DNA from: an uncultured Blautia sp.
GTDB taxonomy: Bacteria > Bacillota > Clostridia > Lachnospirales > Lachnospiraceae
NCBI GenBank assembly: GCA_958367245.1
Contig: CATXEA010000016.1
Coordinates: 14,640 to 78,639 of the forward strand
Length of the DNA stretch: 64,000 bases
Direction of reading: 5' to 3'
The translations under genes and the position numbers were made by a program. The notes under the pieces were generated by a model. It was not told where the DNA came from, did not search any database, and saw only the letters and a program-made list of their open reading frames with translations. Shown in pieces: positions 26,520-35,226 of this stretch (within the stretch, counting starts at the first letter, position 1; each line of letters opens with the position of its first letter).

Positions 26520-28421
26520 ATGAAGCATGTGATTATTGGCACGGCAGGACATGTGGACCACGGGAAATCCTGCCTTATCAAGGCTTTGACAGGAATAGAA
26601 ACAGACCGTCTGAAGGAAGAAAAAAAGAGAGGCATTACCATTGAACTGGGCTTTGCTTATCTGGATATGCCGGATGGGAGCAGGGCAGGAATCGTGGATG
26701 TGCCCGGACATGAAAAATTTGTGAAGAATATGCTTGCAGGCGCGGGAGGCATGGATTTGGCGATGCTGGTTGTTGCGGCTGACGAGGGAATTATGCCGCA
26801 GACAGTGGAGCATCTCGATATTTTGTCTATTCTGGGAATAAAGAAAGGCGTTATTGTTATTACCAAGACAGACCTTGCAGAGCCGGAGCTTGTAGAACTG
26901 GTAGAAGAGGATGTCAGAGAACTGACAGAGGGGACGTTTCTGGAAGATGCTCCTGTTGTGCCGGTGTCTGTCTATAAAGGAGAAGGACTGGATGAACTGA
27001 AGGAGGTTCTTTATCAGATGTGCAGGGAGCTTCCGGAGCGCGGACAGATGAATAATTTCCGTCTTCCCATTGACCGTGTTTTTACATTGAAAGGATTTGG
27101 AACGATCGTCACAGGAACTCTTGCGGAGGGAAAAATAAAAAAAGAGCAGGAGGCAGTCCTTTATCCGGAAAATGCTCCTGTAAAAATCAGGAGTATTCAG
27201 GTACATGAAGCAAATACAGACGTTGCATATGCAGGTCAGCGAGTGGCTGTAAACATTCCTGACCGCAAAAAAGAAGAAATTCTCCGCGGAGACGTTCTTG
27301 CTCTGAAAAACAGTATGTATCCGACTCATATGGCAGACGTTCGGGTGGAAGCTCTGAAACATACGGAACGTATTATCAGGCATGGCAGCCGCGTACATAT
27401 TTATCACGGGACAAAAGAACTGCTGGGCAAAATTATCCTTATGGACAGAGAGGAACTGAAAGCAGGGGAGAGCTGCTATGCGCAGCTTCGTCTGGAAGAA
27501 GAAACAGTGGTTCGAAAAGGCGACCGATTTGTTATTCGCTTCTATTCTCCTGCGGAGACAATCGGCGGAGGGGTAATCCTTGACGCCTGTCCTGCGAAGC
27601 ATCGCAAAAATGATAAAAAAGCTCTGAAATCTTTTGAGATAAAAGAAAAAGGTACTCAGGAGGAAATGCTGGAAGTTTCCCTTAGAGAACACTGGGGATA
27701 TTTCTGCGACCTTCAGGAATTATGCAGGCGCAGCTCTCTTGACCGCTCAAAGGTAAAAAATGCGGCTAAGAAGCTGGAGGAAGAGAAAAAAATCCTCTGT
27801 CTTTACGAAGAAACGTATATTCACAGAGAGGAATTTGATTTTTACCGCAGAAAAACAGAGAAATTTCTGGATGAGTTTCACAAAACCTATCCCTTAAAGG
27901 AGGGAATGGGGATAGAGGAAGCCAGAAGCAGGTTAGGCTTTCCGGAAACACGGATTGCGGATGCAGTTCTGAATCTTCTGAAAGAAGAAAAGATTATTAA
28001 AGAACAGCATGGAATGCTCAGTAAAAAGCGGTTCAAGGTAGTTGTAAAGGAAGATGAGGATGCGATTATGCAGGAAATTATCCGCTATTATCTGGAAGCG
28101 GGATTTGCGCCTCTGACTACGGAACTCTATGGAAAAGAGCATCGGAATCAGAAGAAATTTCAGGCAGTTTTTACTTCCCTTCTGAATAAGAAGACATTGA
28201 TTCGCCTTGATACGCAGTATTGCGTACACAGGGACTATTATGAAAAGGCAAAAAAAGCCTTTGCAGAGATGGCGCAGGAAAAACCTGTGGTAATTCTCGG
28301 AGAATTTCGCGATTATCTGGGGTGTTCCAGAAAGGTGGCAGTTGCGCTTCTTGAGCATTTTGACAAAAATGGATTTACCAGAAAAACAGAAGAAGGGAGA
28401 ATCCTGAAGGTAAAGAATTGA
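26520..28421 (+). CDS. selB: Selenocysteine-specific elongation factor
   Basis: A 633-residue translational GTPase that brings Sec-tRNA to UGA codons marked by a SECIS. The G domain has GTAGHVDHGKS (G1), DVPGHEKF (G3) and TKTD (G4). After the EF-Tu-like domains, about 270 C-terminal residues form the winged-helix repeats that bind the SECIS. It starts after GGGAGATGAGG and is followed one base later by selA. Its obvious client in this window is fdhF, 4.4 kb upstream. Confidence 0.95.
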   Translation: MKHVIIGTAGHVDHGKSCLIKALTGIETDRLKEEKKRGITIELGFAYLDMPDGSRAGIVDVPGHEKFVKNMLAGAGGMDLAMLVVAADEGIMPQTVEHLDILSILGIKKGVIVITKTDLAEPELVELVEEDVRELTEGTFLEDAPVVPVSVYKGEGLDELKEVLYQMCRELPERGQMNNFRLPIDRVFTLKGFGTIVTGTLAEGKIKKEQEAVLYPENAPVKIRSIQVHEANTDVAYAGQRVAVNIPDRKKEEILRGDVLALKNSMYPTHMADVRVEALKHTERIIRHGSRVHIYHGTKELLGKIILMDREELKAGESCYAQLRLEEETVVRKGDRFVIRFYSPAETIGGGVILDACPAKHRKNDKKALKSFEIKEKGTQEEMLEVSLREHWGYFCDLQELCRRSSLDRSKVKNAAKKLEEEKKILCLYEETYIHREEFDFYRRKTEKFLDEFHKTYPLKEGMGIEEARSRLGFPETRIADAVLNLLKEEKIIKEQHGMLSKKRFKVVVKEDEDAIMQEIIRYYLEAGFAPLTTELYGKEHRNQKKFQAVFTSLLNKKTLIRLDTQYCVHRDYYEKAKKAFAEMAQEKPVVILGEFRDYLGCSRKVAVALLEHFDKNGFTRKTEEGRILKVKN

Positions 28422-28422
28422 T

Positions 28423-29820
28423 ATGAGTGAGGGAAAAAAAGAAGAGCTTTTCAGAAAAATACCGAAAGTAGATACATTACTAAAAGAAAAAGAAATACAG
28501 GAATTGTGCTCTGTGTATGGGCATGGCGCAGTAGTGGATGGAATACGGCAGTGTCTGGAAGAACTGCGAAGAAGCGCAATAGAGTCTCCGGAGCTGTTTG
28601 CTTCAAAAATGGAAGGTCTTGGCGCACAGATAATAAAGAAGGTGAAAGAAACAGACGCTCTGTCCGTGCGTAAGGTGTTCAATGCTACGGGGATTATTCT
28701 TCACACCAATCTGGGGCGCGCGCCTCTGGGAAAGCGTCAGCTTGAAGCAGTTCTTGAAACCTTCGGCGGTTATTCCAATCTGGAATATAATCTGGAAACA
28801 GGAAAGCGCGGCAAACGATGGGAGCATTATGCAGGAGAGATTTCAGAAATCACAGGTTCCGGGGGCGCGATTGCTGTGAATAACAACGCGGCAGCCGTGA
28901 CTTTGATTCTCAGCACCCTCACAAGAGGGAAGGAAGTCATTGTATCCAGAGGAGAGCTGATTGAAATTGGCGGACGTTTCCGTATTCCGGAGGTAATGGA
29001 GCAGAGCGGAGCCATTCTTCGCGAGACAGGATGCACCAACCGCACAAGAATCTCCGATTACGAGAAAGCTATCAATGAGAACACAGGGGCGCTTCTTAAA
29101 GTCCATACAAGTAATTATAAGATTATGGGATTCACAGAGGAGGTTTCTGTGGAGGAGCTGGTGGAACTGGGTGAAAAATATCATTTGCCTGTAATTGTGG
29201 ATCTGGGCAGCGGCGTTCTTGTAAATCTGGAAAAATATGGTCTTCCCCATGAACCCACAGTACAGGAAACCTTGAAAAAAGGAGCGGATCTTGTATGTTT
29301 TTCGGGTGATAAACTCCTTGGCGGACCGCAGGCAGGAATCATCGCAGGAAAGAAAACATACATTAAAGCAATGGAAAACCATCCTCTGATGCGCGCCTTC
29401 CGCCTTGATAAATGCACAATTGCAGCTTTGGAGGCTACTTTCCGTGAATACAGGGATGAAGAGAGGGCTGTGAAAAATATACCGGTTCTGAGGATGATTA
29501 CCACGCCTGTAAACGAAGTAAGGGAACGGGCGCAGACAGTCTGTGAGGCTTTGAAAAGCGCAGGAGTGAAAGAAAAGGTGGAAGTGCAAAAGAGCAGAGC
29601 CATGCTGGGGGGCGGTTCCATGCCTACAGAAGAAATACCAAGCTATGCGGTGACTGTTATGCCAAAAAGCGAGAGCTGCGAGGCGCTTGCCGCAAGAATG
29701 CGAAGTCTTCCGGTACCCATTATTGTACATATAAAAAATGACAGAGTGATTCTGGACATGCGTACAGTGTCAGAGGAAGAATTACATGAATTTACGGAAG
29801 AATTAAAGCTGCTGTGGTAA
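28423..29820 (+). CDS. selA: L-seryl-tRNA(Sec) selenium transferase
   Basis: A 465-residue PLP enzyme converting seryl-tRNA-Sec to selenocysteyl-tRNA with selenophosphate. FNATGIILHTNLGRAPL lies near residue 88, and the PLP-binding Lys297 lies in FSGDKLLGGPQAG. The start ATG follows the selB stop by one base with GGTAAAG inside selB as the site, so the two are coupled. selD (selenophosphate synthetase) is not in the window. Confidence 0.96.
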   Translation: MSEGKKEELFRKIPKVDTLLKEKEIQELCSVYGHGAVVDGIRQCLEELRRSAIESPELFASKMEGLGAQIIKKVKETDALSVRKVFNATGIILHTNLGRAPLGKRQLEAVLETFGGYSNLEYNLETGKRGKRWEHYAGEISEITGSGGAIAVNNNAAAVTLILSTLTRGKEVIVSRGELIEIGGRFRIPEVMEQSGAILRETGCTNRTRISDYEKAINENTGALLKVHTSNYKIMGFTEEVSVEELVELGEKYHLPVIVDLGSGVLVNLEKYGLPHEPTVQETLKKGADLVCFSGDKLLGGPQAGIIAGKKTYIKAMENHPLMRAFRLDKCTIAALEATFREYRDEERAVKNIPVLRMITTPVNEVRERAQTVCEALKSAGVKEKVEVQKSRAMLGGGSMPTEEIPSYAVTVMPKSESCEALAARMRSLPVPIIVHIKNDRVILDMRTVSEEELHEFTEELKLLW

Positions 29821-29868
29821 GGATTAAAGATTGACAGTAAGAGATGTGTAAGAATGTCAGATTTTTTT

Positions 29869-29966
29869 TGGCGGACGCCTGTGAGAATCGAACTCACCCA
29901 GGATGCGGTTAACATCCAACACAGGTTTTGAAGACCAGGGGGCACACCAGTTACCCAACGACGCCC
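29869..29966 (-). tRNA. selC: tRNA-Sec (anticodon TCA)
   Basis: A 98-nt tRNA on the minus strand. The 5' GGGCGTC of the acceptor pairs, with G-U pairs, with GGCGTCC; the extended 8th position is a G/A mismatch. The 3' end is GCCA, with CCA encoded. The anticodon TCA is at 29931-29929 in CTTCAAA. A long variable arm has stem GGATG/CATCC (29917-29913 with 29905-29901), and the T arm GTGAG-TTCGATT-CTCAC is perfect. The long acceptor and variable arms plus TCA anticodon identify tRNA-Sec. Oddly it is oriented against selBA and fdhD, so it needs its own promoter. Confidence 0.93.
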
Positions 29967-30026
29967 AAAAGAATTGAATTAAGTATAACAGAATGAGAAA
30001 AAAATAGCAAGCAGAAAGGTATTGGC

Positions 30027-30710
30027 ATGAAGAAAGAAAACGTACAGATTCAGAGATTTGAAAATGGAAAGGTTATAAATGTAACAGACGAGACAGCAAC
30101 GGAGTTTCGCTTTGAGGTAAAAACCTGGGGAAGAGAAAGCCTTTGGATTAGCTGTACACCGGAAAATCTGGAGGAACTGGTGATTGGTCTTCTTTTTTCC
30201 AATGGCTGTATAGATTGTGCAGAGCAGGTAGAACGGGTAGATGTTTCCTTCGAAAAATCCGAAATTCATGCGATTTTGGGCGAAAAGCATCCTACTGCAA
30301 AGGAAGAGACAGCAGAAATTTCTTCCGAACCTGACATCGTGGAGCTGTTCGCACGGGCAGACGAAATTTTTGGACATCCCGGAGAGCTTTTCGCAGATAC
30401 CGGATGCGCTCATTGCTGTACGATGATGGTGGACGACAGGGTAATCTGCAGCTATGAGGATATAGGACGCCACAATGCTCTTGACAAAGTGATAGGAAGA
30501 GGGTTAAAACAGAAAGTGGATTTTTCCAGAGCAGTGATTTTTACCACGGGAAGGATTTCAGGAGATTATCTCAAAAAAATCATAGGAGCCGGAATTTCGT
30601 GGGTGGTATCGCGTTCCGCTGTGACAGGCGAGGCTGTAAGGCTTGCAAGAGAGAACAATATCCATATGTTTGGCTTTGTTCGTGGTGGAAATGGTAATAT
30701 TTATAATTAA
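30027..30710 (+). CDS. fdhD: Formate dehydrogenase sulfurtransferase (FdhD)
   Basis: A 227-residue protein that transfers sulfur to the molybdenum centre of formate dehydrogenase, without which the enzyme is inactive. The Cys loop is TGCAHCC (Cys127, Cys130, Cys131), followed by YEDIGRHNALDKVIG and the C-terminal ISGDYLKKIIGAGISWVVSRSAVTGEA, all FdhD signatures. The start follows AGAAAGG. It lies between tRNA-Sec and the formate channel, completing the maturation set of the island. Confidence 0.93.
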   Translation: MKKENVQIQRFENGKVINVTDETATEFRFEVKTWGRESLWISCTPENLEELVIGLLFSNGCIDCAEQVERVDVSFEKSEIHAILGEKHPTAKEETAEISSEPDIVELFARADEIFGHPGELFADTGCAHCCTMMVDDRVICSYEDIGRHNALDKVIGRGLKQKVDFSRAVIFTTGRISGDYLKKIIGAGISWVVSRSAVTGEAVRLARENNIHMFGFVRGGNGNIYN

Positions 30711-30746
30711 TAGCAGGTAAAATTTATAAAAAATGCACAAAAAATA

Positions 30747-30775
30747 TTGTTAAAATCATAACGTAGTGGTATAAT
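30747..30775 (+). promoter_or_regulatory. Promoter of the formate channel gene
   Basis: TTGTTA at 30747-30752, 17 bases, TATAAT at 30770-30775 with TGG directly upstream (extended -10). The start would be near 30782. Confidence 0.78.
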
Positions 30776-30813
30776 ATGTGCCATGACTGATTGTAACGGA
30801 GGAGGTATTTTTT

Positions 30814-31569
30814 ATGAATTACGAAGATGTACAGAAGGTTTCCAATGCTGCGGCAGGCAAAGCAAAGCTGCTGGAAAGCAACTTTGTGAAATACTTTATG
30901 AGAGCGGTTATGGCAGGATTTTTCATTGATGTTGCCATGATTTTCTCGAATGTAGTGGGAAATATTTTTTCTGAGTCTATGCCTGCATGGGGAAAATTCC
31001 TTGGAGCCATTGTGTTTTCACTGGCAGTTCTTCTGATTTCCATGATTGGAGGGGAGCTGTTCACAGGAAACAATATGGTGATGGCATTCGGAGCTTTTGA
31101 TAAAAAGGTCAGTTGGGGAAAGGTTGGAAAGGTATGGCTGGTAAGCTATGTCGGAAACTTTGTGGGCTGTGCGCTCATGGCGCTGATCTTTGTGGGAGCA
31201 GGAGCTTCCGGCACCGCAGATTATTATGCGGGATTTATGGGAAATAAACTGGCAATTCCGGTTGGTCAGATGTTTATGCGCGCTGTTTTATGTAACTTCT
31301 TTGTTTGCCTTGGCGTTCTCTGCGGAATGAAATTAAAGAGCGAGGCAGGAAGATTCCTGATGATCGTGATGTGTATTTCGGGCTTTGTTGTAAGCGGATT
31401 TGAGCACTGTATCGCAAACATGGGAAATTTTGTTGCAGGGGCGTTTCTTGTACCGGGGTTGTCTGTGACTGCAATGCTTAAGAGCATGGTGGTAGTAACA
31501 CTTGGAAATATGGTTGGCGGCGCTTTGCTGCTTGCATGGCCGCTTAGAAAGATGAGTGCAGACGAATAA
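30814..31569 (+). CDS. Formate/nitrite transporter family channel (FocA/FdhC-like)
   Basis: A 251-residue membrane protein with six predicted helices. The FNT signatures include MIGGELFTGNNMVM near residue 72-85 and VSGFEHCIANMGNF near 192-205 (the conserved His in the pore region). It would move formate in or out of the cell, matching the formate/H2 enzyme genes just upstream. It has its own promoter and a strong GGAGGAGG site. Its stop overlaps the topB start by one base. Confidence 0.9.
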   Translation: MNYEDVQKVSNAAAGKAKLLESNFVKYFMRAVMAGFFIDVAMIFSNVVGNIFSESMPAWGKFLGAIVFSLAVLLISMIGGELFTGNNMVMAFGAFDKKVSWGKVGKVWLVSYVGNFVGCALMALIFVGAGASGTADYYAGFMGNKLAIPVGQMFMRAVLCNFFVCLGVLCGMKLKSEAGRFLMIVMCISGFVVSGFEHCIANMGNFVAGAFLVPGLSVTAMLKSMVVVTLGNMVGGALLLAWPLRKMSADE

Positions 31570-33599
31570 TGGCAAAGGCTTTATACATAGCAGAAAAACC
31601 CAGCGTAGCGCAGGAGTTTGCAAAAGCTTTAAAAATTAACGGACAGAGAAAAGACGGATATCTCGAATCAGAAGATTGTGTAGTAACCTGGTGCGTAGGG
31701 CATCTGGTTACTATGAGCTATCCCGAAAAATACGACATGAAATACAAAAGGTGGAGTTTAGATACCCTGCCTTTTTTGCCGCGTGAATTTAAGTACGAGG
31801 TGATTCCTGCTGTTCAGAAACAGTTTACGATTGTAAAGGGGCTTCTGAACAGAGCGGATATTGACACGATTTATGTTTGTACGGACTCCGGACGGGAAGG
31901 AGAGTATATTTACCGTCTTGTGGCGCAGATGGCAGGGGTTCACGGAAAAAAAGAAAAGAGAGTCTGGATTGATTCCCAGACAGAAGAGGAAATTCTTCGG
32001 GGAATCAGGGAGGCAAAGGATTTATCCGCATACGACAATCTCTCTGCTTCGGCGTATCTTCGGGCGAAGGAAGATTATCTTATGGGAATTAATTTTTCCA
32101 GAGTTTTGACTCTTAGATATGGAAACAGTGTGTCCAATTATCTGAATACCAAATATCAGGCAATTTCTGTGGGAAGGGTAATGACCTGTGTTCTTGGGAT
32201 GGTCGTCCGCAGAGAAAGGGAAATCAGGGCATTCGTAAAGACTCCTTTTTATCGTGTGCTCAGCAGTATTTCGCTGGAAAATGAGAAGTTTGAGGCTGAG
32301 TGGAAAGCAGTGGAGGGAAGCCGCTATTTCCAGTCCCCTCTTTTATATAAAGAGAATGGATTTAAGCAAAAAGAGGATGCGCAGAAGCTGATACAGGAGC
32401 TTTCTGTGACTGTTCCTCTTACCTGTACGGTGGAAAAAGCAGAGCGCAAACAAGAGACGAAGAATCCGCCCCTTCTTTTTAACCTTGCAGAACTCCAGAA
32501 TGTGTGCTCCAAACTCTTTAAAATAAGTCCGGACGAAACTCTCAGAATCGTGCAGGAGCTTTATGAGAAGAAGCTCGTGACATATCCAAGAACAGATGCC
32601 CGTGTTCTTTCTACGGCTGTGGCGAAGGAGATTTATAAGAATCTTTCCGGACTTACCAGATACCCGCAGGCAGGAGAGGCGGCAGCAGGAGCAATTGAAC
32701 TTGGAAACTGGAAAAATATTGCGAAGACAAGATATGTAAATGATAAACAGATTACAGACCATTATGCGATCATACCCACAGGGCAGGGACTGAACGCGCT
32801 TGGAAGCCTTTCCTCCACTTCGCAGAAGGTGTACGAAACGATAGTGCGCCGCTTCTTATGTATTTTTTATCCTCCGGCGATTTATCAGAAGGTAAGTCTT
32901 GTGACGAAGATTCAGGGAGAGTCTTTCTTTTCTTCATTTAAAGTTCTTCTGGAGGAAGGGTACTTGAAGATTGCATCCAATTCTTTTGCGGGGAAAAAAG
33001 CCTCCGATGAGGAAAAAAAGGAGGATGACAGCGAGGTTTCCTGTAATGCAGCGCTCCTTGGAGCATTGCAGAAGCTGAAAAAGGGTGATATACTGTCGGT
33101 TAGCGGACTTGGCATTAAGGAGGGGGAGACCTCGCCGCCGAAACGCTACAATTCCGGTTCCATGATTCTTGCAATGGAGAATGCGGGGCAGCTTATTGAG
33201 GATGAGGAGCTCCGCGCTCAGATTAAGGGCAGCGGAATCGGAACAAGCGCCACCAGAGCGGAAATCTTAAAGAAGCTCTTTCACATTAAATACCTGTCTC
33301 TGAATAAAAAAACACAGGTGATTACTCCCACTTTACTGGGAGAGATGATTTTTGATGTGGTGAACTGCTCCATTCGGCAGCTTCTCAATCCTGAACTTAC
33401 TGCAAGCTGGGAAAAAGGTCTCACCTATGTGGCAGAGGGAAGCATCACAGAGCAGGAGTATATGGATAAACTGGAGCGTTTTGTACGAATCCGCACGAAA
33501 CAGGTGGAGGATAGTAATTTTCAATATGCCCTGCGGCAGTTTTTTGATGCTGCAGCGCAGAACTATAAGAAGCCGGAGACTGTGAAAAAGAAGTCCTGA
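31569..33599 (+). CDS. topB: DNA topoisomerase III
   Basis: A 676-residue type IA topoisomerase. The Toprim domain begins YIAEKPSVAQEFAKAL and has CTDSGREGEYIYRLV near residue 100 (the acidic DxDxE-type site appears as DSGREGE). The catalytic Tyr339 is in VTYPRTDAR, and GIGTSATRAEILKKLF near residue 557 is conserved. Length is typical of chromosomal or element-borne TopB; the long acidic insert DEEKKEDDSE near residue 480 is unusual. Its ATG overlaps the stop of the formate channel gene (TAATG), so it may be read from that promoter. Confidence 0.93.
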   Translation: MAKALYIAEKPSVAQEFAKALKINGQRKDGYLESEDCVVTWCVGHLVTMSYPEKYDMKYKRWSLDTLPFLPREFKYEVIPAVQKQFTIVKGLLNRADIDTIYVCTDSGREGEYIYRLVAQMAGVHGKKEKRVWIDSQTEEEILRGIREAKDLSAYDNLSASAYLRAKEDYLMGINFSRVLTLRYGNSVSNYLNTKYQAISVGRVMTCVLGMVVRREREIRAFVKTPFYRVLSSISLENEKFEAEWKAVEGSRYFQSPLLYKENGFKQKEDAQKLIQELSVTVPLTCTVEKAERKQETKNPPLLFNLAELQNVCSKLFKISPDETLRIVQELYEKKLVTYPRTDARVLSTAVAKEIYKNLSGLTRYPQAGEAAAGAIELGNWKNIAKTRYVNDKQITDHYAIIPTGQGLNALGSLSSTSQKVYETIVRRFLCIFYPPAIYQKVSLVTKIQGESFFSSFKVLLEEGYLKIASNSFAGKKASDEEKKEDDSEVSCNAALLGALQKLKKGDILSVSGLGIKEGETSPPKRYNSGSMILAMENAGQLIEDEELRAQIKGSGIGTSATRAEILKKLFHIKYLSLNKKTQVITPTLLGEMIFDVVNCSIRQLLNPELTASWEKGLTYVAEGSITEQEYMDKLERFVRIRTKQVEDSNFQYALRQFFDAAAQNYKKPETVKKKS

Positions 33600-33627
33600 C
33601 GGTTTTTTGACGAGGAGGAAAAATATT

Positions 33628-34296
33628 ATGATGAAGGATTTTACGATCAGCAATCTACTGGACTTAAAAGAGACTATTGCAGCGGAGCTGTTTGAAGGAA
33701 AAACCTATCCGTGGGAAGTGCTTCCGGAAATCGGCGATTTCGTTGTAAAGCTGGGAAAAACTTTAAGTCCGCAGGAATATGACTATCAGGAAGGCGACAT
33801 CTGGATTGCAAAAAGCGCTAAAGTAGCTCCGACGGCATGTATCAACGGTCCGGTAATCATCGGAAAAGATGCAGAAATCCGTCACTGCGCGTTCATCCGC
33901 GGCAAAGCCATTATAGGCGAGGGCGCAGTTGTGGGAAATTCTACAGAACTTAAAAATGCAGTGCTTTTTAACAAGGTACAGGTTCCTCATTATAATTATG
34001 TCGGGGATGCAGTTCTCGGCTATAAATCGCACATGGGAGCAGGCTCCATCTGCTCTAATGTGAAATCTGACAAGAAAACTGTCACAGTAAAAGACGGGGA
34101 AGAAAAGATTGAAACAGGATTAAAGAAATTCGGCGCCATGCTGGGCGATAATGTAGAAGTGGGCTGCGGCTCCGTACTCAATCCGGGAACAGTTATCGGA
34201 AGAAACTGTAATATCTATCCTCTTTCCTCTGTGAGAGGATGTATTCCTGCAGACAGTATTTACAAATGCGCAGGAGAGGTAGTGGAGAAACAGTAA
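33628..34296 (+). CDS. Left-handed beta-helix nucleotidyl/acyltransferase-like protein
   Basis: A 222-residue protein with hexapeptide repeats (about residues 60-205: APTACINGPVIIGKDAEI, IGEGAVVGNSTEL, VGCGSVLNPGTVIGRNCNI). These form a left-handed beta-helix like the C-terminal domain of UDP-N-acetylglucosamine pyrophosphorylases. No nucleotidyltransferase domain is attached, so the product may be a sugar O/N-acetyltransferase-type protein; the substrate is unknown. The ATG at 33628 is preferred because GAGGAGG ends nine bases before it; the longer frame from 33607 has no site. Confidence 0.7.
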   Translation: MMKDFTISNLLDLKETIAAELFEGKTYPWEVLPEIGDFVVKLGKTLSPQEYDYQEGDIWIAKSAKVAPTACINGPVIIGKDAEIRHCAFIRGKAIIGEGAVVGNSTELKNAVLFNKVQVPHYNYVGDAVLGYKSHMGAGSICSNVKSDKKTVTVKDGEEKIETGLKKFGAMLGDNVEVGCGSVLNPGTVIGRNCNIYPLSSVRGCIPADSIYKCAGEVVEKQ

Positions 34297-34304
34297 ATTT
34301 CGAA

Positions 34305-34334
34305 TTACAGGATGAGAGCAGACAGTGCTATAAT
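34305..34334 (+). promoter_or_regulatory. Possible promoter of the lipoprotein gene
   Basis: Consensus TATAAT at 34329-34334 with TGC upstream (extended -10); TTACAG at 34305-34310 is a weak -35 at 18 bases. Confidence 0.55.
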
Positions 34335-34401
34335 CAAAATATATGAAACAGACAGTTGCTTTATATTATAACAAAAATGATAATAAAAGGAGAGGGTGAG
34401 A

Positions 34402-35115
34402 ATGAAGAAGACTGTTGTTTTGCTTATTTTGACTTTGGCGCTGGGGAGTGCAATAACAGGCTGCAGCCTTAACAGGAAAGCAGGGAAGCTTTCTGAGACT
34501 CAGACGGAGAAGATTTCTGAAAATTCAAAGAAACAGACCGGTAAAAAAGATGATAAAAAAACAGCTTCTGCCGAAAAAGAAAAGACGCCTGTACAGGGGA
34601 CTGATAAAAATGACCAGACAGCTTCTCAGAACACAGCGCCTACGGAAATACCGGAGCAGGGCTGGGATTCCAATGAGCTTTATGATGGGGATTTAGACAG
34701 TGAGGAAAAAGATTCTATGGAAGAACTGGGCTTTTCGACGGAACCGTGGACGTCCATCACAGTCTACAGGAAAGACCTCAGCGAGGTGAGGATCAACCGC
34801 GGAGAGGATGGAATCTGGTATGACGACAACGGAGTATCTTATGGAGACTTCAGTCAGCCGGGAGGAAGTTCTGAAGAGGATTACAGCAATTATGACAGCA
34901 ACGGCGAGGCATATTACTGGAATGAGCTGGATGCGCGGAAAGCTGCTATGGAGGAATCCGGTGAGATTAACGACCCACATGACCTTTATTCCTGGGATGG
35001 AGGGACGAATTCCTATATTCCTTATCAGCAGGCAGGATCAGACGGAAGTCCGATTGGAAGAGGCAATGGATGGTATTACTTTGATGCAGAAGAGGGAGAA
35101 TATCTTCCGTGGTAA
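34402..35115 (+). CDS. Putative lipoprotein of unknown function
   Basis: A 237-residue exported protein. The signal peptide ends in a lipobox ITGC, so the mature protein should be lipid-anchored at Cys20 or so. Residues about 25-85 are Lys/Thr/Gln-rich and disordered. The rest is acidic and Tyr/Trp-rich, with repeated W/Y-aromatic turns (GIWYDDNGVSYGDF, GNGWYYFDAEEGEYLPW). I recognise no catalytic motif. The ATG at 34402 is taken as the start; a GTG at 34396 overlaps the ribosome site AGGAGAGGG. Confidence 0.65.
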   Translation: MKKTVVLLILTLALGSAITGCSLNRKAGKLSETQTEKISENSKKQTGKKDDKKTASAEKEKTPVQGTDKNDQTASQNTAPTEIPEQGWDSNELYDGDLDSEEKDSMEELGFSTEPWTSITVYRKDLSEVRINRGEDGIWYDDNGVSYGDFSQPGGSSEEDYSNYDSNGEAYYWNELDARKAAMEESGEINDPHDLYSWDGGTNSYIPYQQAGSDGSPIGRGNGWYYFDAEEGEYLPW

Positions 35116-35158
35116 CAGATTTTGAAAATAAAAGCAGAATATGAAGGCTGCTCTGTAA

Positions 35159-35210
35159 AAAAACATCGCCCCCGTCTTTCAGGACCGAGAGACAGAGGCG
35201 GTGTTTTTGT
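35159..35210. terminator. Rho-independent terminator between convergent genes
   Basis: AAACATCGCCCC near 35161-35172 pairs with GAGGCGGTGTTT ending near 35204, followed by a T-rich run; A-rich sequence on the left makes it usable from the minus strand too. Confidence 0.82.
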
Positions 35211-35226
35211 TTTGAAAATACAGATA

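Noticed and set aside
26370..27692. A 440-codon minus-strand frame
   Set aside because: It is antisense to selB and crosses the hydA terminator; no ribosome site or recognisable motif.
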